Part shown: positions 8,968 through 15,257 of the stretch, piece by piece
Layout: the number at the start of each line of letters is the position of its first letter
Numbering within the stretch: position 1 is the first letter of the stretch
From: an uncultured Flammeovirgaceae bacterium
Lineage (GTDB): Bacteria; Bacteroidota; Bacteroidia; Cytophagales; Cyclobacteriaceae
Direction of reading: 5' to 3'
Assembly (NCBI GenBank): GCA_946886805.1
Contig: CAMPJM010000023.1
Span: 1 to 17,195, forward strand
Length of the DNA: 17,195 bases
Translations under genes and position numbers: made by a program
Notes under the pieces: generated by a model
The model's input: only the letters and a program-made list of their open reading frames with translations
Told to the model about the DNA's origin: nothing
Databases searched by the model: none

Positions 8968-10107
8968 ATGCAGGTTTATTTAGACAACGCTGCCACAACA
9001 CCCATGGATGAGGCGGTATTTGAAGCAATGAAGCCATACATGCTCCATTCTTTTGGAAACCCATCCTCCATCCATTCCCACGGAAGAGAGGTAAGGTCTG
9101 CGATAGAAAAATCCCGAAAAAAAGTAGCAGATTTTCTTAATACGTCCCCGTCAGAAATCTTTTTTACTTCTGGCGGTACGGAAGCAGATAATACAGCCTT
9201 ACGGTGTAGCATCGATACTTATGGCCTCAAGCATGCGATTACAACGCCAATAGAACACCATGCCGTTCTCCATACCTTGGAAAGCCTTGAAAAAGAGGGC
9301 AAAATAAAATTAAGCCTGTTGGATCTGGACGGTCAGGGCAATTTGGACGTAGATCAATTAGACTCCTTATTAAAAAATAATCCGCGATCCCTTGTTTCTA
9401 TAATGCATGCCAACAATGAAATTGGCAATAAATACGATATTGAAGCCATAGGTTCACTTTGCAAAGAGCATAAAGCTATTTACCATTCCGATACTGTTCA
9501 AACTGTTGCCCATTATCCGATAAACCTTCAGAAAATTCCGGTTTGTTCTATAACAGGAGCAGCGCATAAATTTCATGGGCCCAAGGGTGTAGGATTTCTT
9601 TATGTGAACAATGATTACAAAATAAATCCATTGATACATGGAGGTGCCCAGGAGAGAAATATGAGGGGCGGCACAGAGAATGTGTATGGTATTGTGGGAC
9701 TTGCAAAAGCGATGGAAATTGCCCACGAAAACATGGATAAGCATCAAAATTACATCCAGGGCTTAAAAGACAGGATGATCGCCAAATTGAAAGATACAAT
9801 TCCAGGTGTCGCTTTTAATGGTAATTGTTTGGATCCTGAAAAGAGCCTATATACTGTTCTCAACGTCAGCCTTCCGCCATCGGGTGATAATGACATGCTG
9901 TTATTTCAATTGGATATCCAAAAGATTTCTGTTTCGGGAGGTAGTGCCTGCAGTAGCGGGAGCAATATTGGATCGCATGTATTAACAGCTCTCAATTGTG
10001 ATCCTATGCGTGGTGCTGTTAGATTTTCCTTTTCTAAATATAATACTGAAGCAGAGATTGATTACGCAGCAGAACAATTAGCTACAATTTATGCGATAAA
10101 GGCCTAA
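8968..10107 (+). CDS. cysteine desulfurase (NifS/IscS-like, class V aminotransferase fold)
   Basis: This 379-residue PLP enzyme takes sulfur from cysteine as an enzyme persulfide, for Fe-S cluster assembly or tRNA and cofactor thiolation. YLDNAATTP at 4-12 opens the protein. TSGGTEADN at 67-75 binds the cofactor phosphate, EHHAV at 96-100 holds the stacking histidine, and HSDTVQ at 173-178 has Asp175. HKFHGPKG at 200-207 carries the Schiff-base Lys201, and RGGTEN is at 233-238. The active-site loop SGGSACSSGS holds Cys328 and belongs to the group I (IscS/NifS) loop type rather than SufS. No scaffold gene is adjacent, so the sulfur acceptor is unknown and no symbol is assigned. A weak SD (AGAAAGG) precedes the ATG, 11 bases after glmM, indicating co-transcription. 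Confidence 0.92.
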   Translation: MQVYLDNAATTPMDEAVFEAMKPYMLHSFGNPSSIHSHGREVRSAIEKSRKKVADFLNTSPSEIFFTSGGTEADNTALRCSIDTYGLKHAITTPIEHHAVLHTLESLEKEGKIKLSLLDLDGQGNLDVDQLDSLLKNNPRSLVSIMHANNEIGNKYDIEAIGSLCKEHKAIYHSDTVQTVAHYPINLQKIPVCSITGAAHKFHGPKGVGFLYVNNDYKINPLIHGGAQERNMRGGTENVYGIVGLAKAMEIAHENMDKHQNYIQGLKDRMIAKLKDTIPGVAFNGNCLDPEKSLYTVLNVSLPPSGDNDMLLFQLDIQKISVSGGSACSSGSNIGSHVLTALNCDPMRGAVRFSFSKYNTEAEIDYAAEQLATIYAIKA

Positions 10108-10112
10108 ATCGC
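10093..10112. other. short palindrome spanning the convergent gene ends
   Basis: GCGAT at 10093-10097 pairs with ATCGC at 10108-10112 around a self-complementary AGGCCT core. The outer stem is 5 bp, with two mismatched positions before the core. It covers the desulfurase stop codon and ends right against the ferrochelatase stop. T-rich sequence follows on the plus side. It could be a weak bidirectional terminator made partly of coding sequence. Confidence 0.3.
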
Positions 10113-11192
10113 TTATTCTATTTTAAGATTTTTTGAGCTTTGCAATTCATAGTTTGATATAGGATTATTATTCAAGACCATTTGTTTAAGACATTCGATC
10201 CAAATAGGGGAGTCATTTAAGCTTTCTACTAATTGCCATTCTTCTCCTCCTGCTTCTTTAAATATTTCGTTAAATTCATCGCCTACCTCTACTGTCGTTT
10301 CAAGACAATCTGCAATAAACGACGGTGAAAAAGCCAATACTTTCTTATAGTCTTTTCCGGGTAAATCCCTAATTATTAAATCCGTGTAAGGTTTAATCCA
10401 TGGGTCTTTTCCTAACCTCGATTGGAAGCTAACCTCATACTTATCTTCAGGGATATTCAAAGCTTCTGCCAACAACCTGGATGTATGAAAACATTGCGCC
10501 CGATAACAGTATTTGTTTTTTTTATGGTATACCGAACAACACTTATCCGATAGTTGGCAATAATTATCAACTGATGCTTTTTTAATCTGCCTTTCCGGAA
10601 GTCCGTGGTAGCTAAATATGAAATAATCATAATTAGTTTTATCCATGTACTTTTGGGCAATCTGCCTGAATGCTTCAATAAAAAGAGGGTCGTCCAAAAA
10701 ATTACTTACTATCGACAGGGACGGGATAACCTGCCAGTCCTTCATAAGCTCCATCACTTTATCTATAACAGAACCGGTACTTGCTGAGGCATATTGAGGA
10801 AAAAGAGGTATTAAAATGATATTATTTACCGCTGCATCCTTCAACTCCTCTAAAGCACTGGCTATCGACGGACTTTGATACCGCATTCCTAGGCTTACCA
10901 AGTAATCATCTCCCAACTCCTTCTGCAGAAGTTCTTTTACATCAACGCCATAAAACTTAAGGGGAGACCCTCTTTCCTCCCAAAGCTGTTTATAAACTTT
11001 AGCAGACTTTGGGGCTCTGAATGGAGCAATTATCATATTAATTAAAAACCACCGTGAAATAAATGGAATATCTATCACTCTCTTATCCATAAGAAATTCC
11101 CGGAGGTATTTTCTGACATCTGCCGTTTCCGGACTATCAGGAGTACCAAGATTTACCAATAAAACACCAGTTTTAGCTTTACTCTTTTTCAT
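10113..11192 (-). CDS. hemH: ferrochelatase with cysteine-rich insert
   Basis: This 359-residue protein inserts Fe2+ into protoporphyrin IX, the last step of protoheme synthesis, at the cytoplasmic side of the membrane. GVLLVNLGTPDSP at 9-21 opens the family fold. FSYHGLPERQ has the catalytic His196, YRAQCFHT is at 230-237, SFQSRLGKDPW is at 255-265, and FSPSFIADCLET with Glu298 is the second active-site segment. Between the histidine loop and YRAQC lies an extra segment with Cys212, Cys218, Cys219, Cys229 and Cys234 that the E. coli and Bacillus enzymes lack. It may bind a [2Fe-2S] cluster. An in-frame TTG lies at 11202-11204; I chose the ATG at 11190-11192, since MKKSKAKTGVLL is the natural N-terminus. 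It converges with the desulfurase gene, leaving 5 bases between stops. Confidence 0.93.
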   Translation of the reverse strand: MKKSKAKTGVLLVNLGTPDSPETADVRKYLREFLMDKRVIDIPFISRWFLINMIIAPFRAPKSAKVYKQLWEERGSPLKFYGVDVKELLQKELGDDYLVSLGMRYQSPSIASALEELKDAAVNNIILIPLFPQYASASTGSVIDKVMELMKDWQVIPSLSIVSNFLDDPLFIEAFRQIAQKYMDKTNYDYFIFSYHGLPERQIKKASVDNYCQLSDKCCSVYHKKNKYCYRAQCFHTSRLLAEALNIPEDKYEVSFQSRLGKDPWIKPYTDLIIRDLPGKDYKKVLAFSPSFIADCLETTVEVGDEFNEIFKEAGGEEWQLVESLNDSPIWIECLKQMVLNNNPISNYELQSSKNLKIE

Positions 11193-11310
11193 ATCTAATT
11201 GCAATTGGACAATTTAACAGAAGCTAGCGAGCTTTAGTTACTTTTCTTTAGAGGAGACCTTCAACAAAATAAATTCTATAAGAAAAATGAAAGGATCCCC
11301 TTCTCGCCTG

Positions 11311-11318
11311 CAAAGATA
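11311..11318 (-). promoter_or_regulatory. candidate -7 box for hemH
   Basis: The minus strand reads TATCTTTG, an exact TAnnTTTG match, about 119 bases upstream of the hemH ATG. No TTG is found at the usual -33 distance, and the implied leader is long, so this is tentative. Confidence 0.3.
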
Positions 11319-11580
11319 TTGCATCGGGCATTAAGGAGGTAGTTTTTTTCACTAACAATCTCTCAAATGAAAGATTAAGGCTTAAAATAAATTTATGCTT
11401 AGAATCAAAACACGAAGATAGCCATCGCAAAAATGCCCCATCTAAGGGTCAGCTCCTATCTCCACTAATTTTGCTGGAAAGACTAATAAGGTATATAGCG
11501 ACCTCATTGACTGCTCTTTCACTTCATTACTATAGCTGGGTATATCGATGGGATGACTTCAAAAGGTATATTTCTGGACT

Positions 11581-11602
11581 AAAACAAGCAGGCCTTCTGC
11601 TT
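11581..11602 (-). terminator. terminator after the type B T9SS cargo gene
   Basis: On the minus strand AAGCAG pairs with CTGCTT (6 bp, plus positions 11586-11602) around a 5-base loop, followed by GTTTT. It begins about 31 bases after the stop at 11634. The stem is short but GC-containing and correctly oriented. Confidence 0.5.
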
Positions 11603-11633
11603 TATAAAAAGTTTGCGACTCAGAAAGGCTTGG

Positions 11634-12716
11634 TTATCTTAATAATAAGATACTACCTGTTTTCAAATTCTTGTTACCTTCGCCCCTCATCACAAAATAA
11701 TAATCTCCCTTTGGTAGTGGACCACCTTTAAATTGTCCATTCCAATTATTTAGGTACGGTTTAGCCTTGAAAACCTCCAACCCCAGCCTGTTAAAAATAA
11801 TTAGTTCACATTGAGGGTAATTTTCAATGTTTTCAATTATATAAAACTCATCTCGGTTGGCCGAAAAAACTTTGGGTGGAAATAAATCTATTCTATTATT
11901 ATCTAGCACCAAAGTTATCGAAGCGGTACTATTGCATCCATTTAGGTTTATTCCTGTTACGGTATAAGTAATGGTTCTATCTGGAGAGGCTATTGGATTT
12001 GCTATGTTAGGATTACTGAGCCCCTCTGTAGGAAACCAACTGAATTCGCTGCCACCTGAAGCAACAAGTGAAACAGCTTCACCTGGCATAAAGATTGAAT
12101 CGGGCACGGCAATTTCTACGACAGGAGCCGGGTACGTAGAAACGTTCACGGTGCGGGTTAAAGCACAATCTTTTGATACTCTTGCAGCAATTTTGTAATT
12201 ACCAGGTTCAGAAATTGTAACAGTAGGGGTATGATTATTCTCGCCGCCGGTCCACACATAGCCGGAAAAATTTCCTAATACTGATATTTCTATACTTTCT
12301 CCCTCACAAAATTTGAAACCTGTTTCTGTTTTCACGCCATTTGTTGAAATCAGGTTATCAAAAGGTAATAAGTCATCATTTATTACCTCCTTTACTTCAG
12401 AAGGTTCTGATGTCATTTCACAAGAGGCACCGCTTTTAACCAGAACTTTATAGAACCCTGCTTCGGTTACGTCCAAAGATTCGGAATTCGCTCCCGAAAT
12501 TTGCTTATCATTTTTAATCCATTGATAGCTGCTAAATCCTGAAGGGGCAAACAAAGTAACAGCTTGAGAACCGCATATAAATAAAGTTCCTCGTGGTTCA
12601 ATTAAAGGCTGTGGACACTCCTCAGCAATTGTATTGACAAATTCGGTTCCATTTGCGATGTTTACTTTACCTATTATCAGCGTAAATAATAAAGCGAGTG
12701 CCCAGTTAAATTTCAT
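11634..12716 (-). CDS. secreted protein with Ig/PKD-like domains and type B T9SS (gliding motility-associated) C-terminal domain
   Basis: This is a 360-residue exported protein. A signal peptide spans about 1-23. Three beta-sandwich-like domains follow, at about 35-110 (PSGFSSYQWIKND), 125-195 (FSGYVWTGG, PGNYKIAARV) and 198-270 (SEFSWFPTEGLSNPNIANP, TYTVTG). They resemble Ig-like or PKD modules. Residues 277-360 match the gliding-motility-associated, type B sorting domain: IIFNRLGLEVF, YLNNWNG, LPKGDYYFV, and a terminal basic residue. The opening motif normally reading close to F-[ST]-P-N-G-D-G-x-N-D is replaced by FSANRDEF (284-291). It follows the PorP/SprF-like gene by 27 bases on the same strand, so the two are probably co-transcribed and the PorP protein is its likely outer-membrane partner. 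Its own ligand or role is unknown. Confidence 0.85.
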   Translation of the reverse strand: MKFNWALALLFTLIIGKVNIANGTEFVNTIAEECPQPLIEPRGTLFICGSQAVTLFAPSGFSSYQWIKNDKQISGANSESLDVTEAGFYKVLVKSGASCEMTSEPSEVKEVINDDLLPFDNLISTNGVKTETGFKFCEGESIEISVLGNFSGYVWTGGENNHTPTVTISEPGNYKIAARVSKDCALTRTVNVSTYPAPVVEIAVPDSIFMPGEAVSLVASGGSEFSWFPTEGLSNPNIANPIASPDRTITYTVTGINLNGCNSTASITLVLDNNRIDLFPPKVFSANRDEFYIIENIENYPQCELIIFNRLGLEVFKAKPYLNNWNGQFKGGPLPKGDYYFVMRGEGNKNLKTGSILLLR

Positions 12717-12743
12717 TTTATTTCAGTTACAATTATCAAAAAA

Positions 12744-13661
12744 TTAATGACGGAATCTCGGATTCATTCTCTTCGGCTTTTTTTCTTTATCGCCCAAAGC
12801 CAAAGAGAGTTGTATTTCATGCGAGCCACCGAGATAACTGTTTACCTGAGCCGCAGCAAATTCATAAGCATAACCAATTTTCACATTTTCCCCCGCATGT
12901 AACCCCACCAAAGCAGACGCACCATAGTCCTGCCTGTAAACTCCTCCGAGCCAAAAAACCTCATTAAATCTCATGATTGCTGTTGCTTCAAATTGAGCAG
13001 GTAAATTCTCCTTAATCCTGTACAAAAGATAAGGCTCCAGTGCAATTTTGTTTCCGGGAAAGTGGAATGCATAACTGCCCATAAACAGCAACTCATTGAG
13101 TGGGCTAAAACTAAACGCTTCACTTGAGTAGCTGGGGTTCATCAGTGTAGGTAGGGAAAAACCTAAATTTAAATCATAATAACGGTAGTTAATTCCGAAT
13201 TCACTTAGAAATTGAGTAGTATTATTAAAAAGAGCAACGACCTCGGGGTCGTTGAAATCCAGCGATTCATCTGTATCTATAGAGTGCTTTAATGCCCCAC
13301 CTGATATCCCAAAAGAAAGGGCGTGCTTTTTATCGCGACTAAAAGATGCTGTATAACCTAGCGTCAGAAATACTGTAGTACTATTTAGTATGCTTTTTTG
13401 ATCGTTAATAATCTTTATACCCGTATTCAGATTATTATTGAAGGGGACATCAAAACTTACTATTGAGGTTATTGGAGCTCCATCTATTCCCCTCCACTGT
13501 TGTCGGTGGTTTAAGGAAACATTGGCTCTACCTTCTTTTCCAACAAAGGCGGGGTTATAGATATAAGGGTTTAGAAAAAAATGATTATTAATAATCCTTT
13601 CCTGCGCTTTTATGCCAAATTGAATAGAGAATAACAGAATTACTAAACATACATTTTTCAT
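12744..13661 (-). CDS. PorP/SprF family type IX secretion outer-membrane protein
   Basis: This is a 305-residue predicted outer-membrane beta-barrel protein. A signal peptide spans about 1-19 (cleavage near KAQ). The family signatures are LNPYIYNPAFVGKEGRANVSL (31 on), the QWRGIDGAPIT segment (55-65) and the glycine-rich NTGIKIINDQKS segment. Alternating strands follow to the end, with late strands VKIGYAYEF and SHEIQLSLAL and a basic tail. PorP/SprF proteins work with the T9SS. Paralogues sit next to genes for type B-tailed cargo and are needed for that cargo's secretion or surface attachment, as with SprF and SprB in Flavobacterium johnsoniae. Here it lies directly upstream of such a cargo gene. 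An AGAAGG SD-like sequence lies before the ATG. It is one of probably several paralogues in the genome. Confidence 0.88.
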   Translation of the reverse strand: MKNVCLVILLFSIQFGIKAQERIINNHFFLNPYIYNPAFVGKEGRANVSLNHRQQWRGIDGAPITSIVSFDVPFNNNLNTGIKIINDQKSILNSTTVFLTLGYTASFSRDKKHALSFGISGGALKHSIDTDESLDFNDPEVVALFNNTTQFLSEFGINYRYYDLNLGFSLPTLMNPSYSSEAFSFSPLNELLFMGSYAFHFPGNKIALEPYLLYRIKENLPAQFEATAIMRFNEVFWLGGVYRQDYGASALVGLHAGENVKIGYAYEFAAAQVNSYLGGSHEIQLSLALGDKEKKPKRMNPRFRH

Positions 13662-13876
13662 ACACCTTCTTTTCCGATGACGCAGGTCACCGCCTTTAAA
13701 AAATCTATTTAACCCTTTTCATTTTCAAACTTTCACTTGAAAACCTTAATAGGATTAAAATTATATAGATTATATTTTTTAAATATTGGGATTATTTGCG
13801 AAATGTTACGTATATCACTTCTTTCTGATTATCGCAGATTTATTATCTCTACATCAGTGATTTAAGTAAAAAAGAA

Positions 13877-13907
13877 TTGGACATTAAAAAGAAAAAAATT
13901 AAAATTG
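13877..13907 (+). promoter_or_regulatory. candidate -33/-7 promoter of the Rid-family gene
   Basis: TTG at 13877-13879 is followed after 20 bases by TAAAATTG at 13900-13907. That is one mismatch from TAnnTTTG, at a spacing compatible with the Bacteroidota -33/-7 layout. The ATG is 28 bases further on. It is the only promoter candidate in the window with both boxes. Confidence 0.45.
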
Positions 13908-13935
13908 TGTTTCACACTTAAATTCATGTTTGCAA

Positions 13936-14349
13936 ATGTTAAATGAAGATGCAAGGCAAAACCTCTCCTCAGGATCTCCATGGGAAAAGAAGGTTGGTTA
14001 TTCGCGTGCTGTAAGAGTAGGATCAATTATCGAAGTTTCAGGAACAGTAGCCATTAACGACCAAAATGAGGTTGTAGGAAAAAATGATCCATATTTACAA
14101 ACTGCCTTTATTCTTCAAAAAATAAAAAAAGTTCTGGAAGACTGTGGTAGTAAATTGGAAGATGTTGTCAGAACGAGAATTTTTGTTACGGATATAAGCA
14201 GATGGGAAGAAATAGGGAAGGCGCATGGTGAAATATTTGCGGATATCAGGCCTGCCACTTCTATGATTGAAATAAAAGCCCTCATAGATCCTGCTTATAT
14301 GGTTGAAATAGAAACAACTGCAATCTATAGTGACAAAGGGACAGTTTAA
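13936..14349 (+). CDS. RidA/YjgF/YER057c/UK114 superfamily protein, arginine-less subgroup
   Basis: This is a 137-residue protein of the Rid superfamily, trimeric proteins whose RidA branch hydrolyses reactive imine and enamine intermediates from PLP enzymes. VGSIIEVSGTVAIN at 28-41, the helix QTAFILQKIKKVLEDCGSKLEDVVRTRIFV at 55-84 and YMVEIETTAIY at 121-131 are clear. At the site that reads P-x-R-S in RidA (the key Arg105 of the E. coli and Salmonella protein) this sequence has PATS, so Thr108 replaces the arginine. Deaminase activity of the RidA type is therefore doubtful, and one of the Rid4-Rid7 groups is more likely. An in-frame TTG lies two codons upstream; the ATG at 13936 is preferred. 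It is divergent from the PorP-like gene and convergent with the DUF547 gene. Confidence 0.9.
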   Translation: MLNEDARQNLSSGSPWEKKVGYSRAVRVGSIIEVSGTVAINDQNEVVGKNDPYLQTAFILQKIKKVLEDCGSKLEDVVRTRIFVTDISRWEEIGKAHGEIFADIRPATSMIEIKALIDPAYMVEIETTAIYSDKGTV

Positions 14350-14384
14350 GTTCTAAACACGGCTGCCTAAACAAAAACACCTAT

Positions 14385-15143
14385 TTATTGATCGTTTAAT
14401 GACCAATTATATTCCAAATAAGTAATATCGGCATTTTCGGAGATCTTAGTCTTTGAGTATTGGTTTATAAAATCAATTATTCCTTTTCCATTTATTTCAA
14501 AATCCCCTCCATACCAGGAAAAATATTTGGATAATTGCGCTTCCTCTTTGGTAATTTTATTCCTGGTTGGATTATTTATAAAGGCAATTGCTTCCTCTTC
14601 CAATTGCCGGTCTAATTTTTCACCTGTGTAGGCCTCATTCCTTAGCTCAGGGCAAGAAAGCGCGGCACAAACCAAAGCAAAATGAATTCGTGGATCATTA
14701 AAATCACTCCTTATAATACCATGCTCTATATTATTCAAATCTAATTGCTTATCGCCAATTTCGATAAACTTGATATCCCAAGGTGAATTAACAAAAGTTA
14801 TCAGCGGCCCCGACCCTATTTTTTTAATGCTTTCAACTGGATAATGTTCGAGAATAAGAGCAATCGTAAATGCATTGTAAGCATTTATCCAATAGGCGAG
14901 TTGCTCGTCCTTACTCCAGGTATTTTTATCAGGTGCGGAATTCTCTAACACTTCCAGATAAGCATTTAGTGTGGATCTATCTTTTTTGAAGCCTTTATAG
15001 TCGACTAATCCGTTCTCATCAACATGCTCTTTTAATAAGCTGTCCCATAGTTCGTGAGAAATAGTACTTGCTTCGGAAGCGGGTGCATCCACTCCATTGC
15101 AGGAAAACGAAAGCAGAAGAAGAAGAAAAACAATTGCACGCAT
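14385..15143 (-). CDS. DUF547 family probable lipoprotein
   Basis: This is a 252-residue exported protein of unknown function. A short hydrophobic leader ends at Cys15 (LLSFSC), a plausible lipoprotein signal by the looser Bacteroidota lipobox, so it is probably membrane-anchored in the periplasm or outer membrane. The DUF547 core is clear: QLAYWINAYNAFTIAL at 81-96, NNIEHGIIR at 137-145, DPRIHFALVCAALSCPEL at 150-167 with Cys159 and Cys164, and FINNPTRN at 188-195. The invariant-looking polar residues suggest an enzyme, but I know of no established reaction. It stands alone on the minus strand, divergent from the permease gene and convergent with the Rid gene 35 bases away, with no clear terminator between. 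Confidence 0.87.
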   Translation of the reverse strand: MRAIVFLLLLLSFSCNGVDAPASEASTISHELWDSLLKEHVDENGLVDYKGFKKDRSTLNAYLEVLENSAPDKNTWSKDEQLAYWINAYNAFTIALILEHYPVESIKKIGSGPLITFVNSPWDIKFIEIGDKQLDLNNIEHGIIRSDFNDPRIHFALVCAALSCPELRNEAYTGEKLDRQLEEEAIAFINNPTRNKITKEEAQLSKYFSWYGGDFEINGKGIIDFINQYSKTKISENADITYLEYNWSLNDQ

Positions 15144-15257
15144 AGAAAATTATTTTGTAAGTTTTTAGAGATACGTAAACATTCGACCTAAAGATTAGTT
15201 CTCTGAAAATTATCAAGATAGAACCAAGGATTAATAGAATTATATAATCAGTTAGCA

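Larger units (their letters stand above)
11193..11633. other. 441-base non-coding gap upstream of hemH
   Basis: I see no supportable gene here. It holds the terminator of the minus-strand gene ending at 11634 and a possible minus-strand -7 box at 11311-11318. Reading frames of 60-86 codons cross it on both strands, but they have low-complexity, non-family-like translations. I see no tRNA-like or repeat structure. Confidence 0.5.

Noticed and set aside
11193..11204. TTG start giving a four-residue longer ferrochelatase
   Set aside because: The ATG at 11192 yields a typical HemH N-terminus; the TTG is not needed.
11333..11340. Perfect Shine-Dalgarno-like AAGGAGGT on the plus strand
   Set aside because: No start codon follows at a usable distance and no open frame of interest begins there. 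Probably chance.
11248..11430. 60-codon minus-strand frame upstream of hemH
   Set aside because: The translation is unpatterned, and the frame covers the possible promoter box. Nothing supports it as a gene.
11471..11731. 86-codon plus-strand frame starting with TTG in the hemH upstream gap
   Set aside because: It starts at a non-ATG codon and runs into the antisense of the T9SS cargo gene. Its translation shows no family-like pattern or ribosome binding site.
14344..14358. Small hairpin GTTTA/TAAAC at the end of the Rid gene
   Set aside because: Five weak pairs and no T-run follow, so it cannot be called a terminator.
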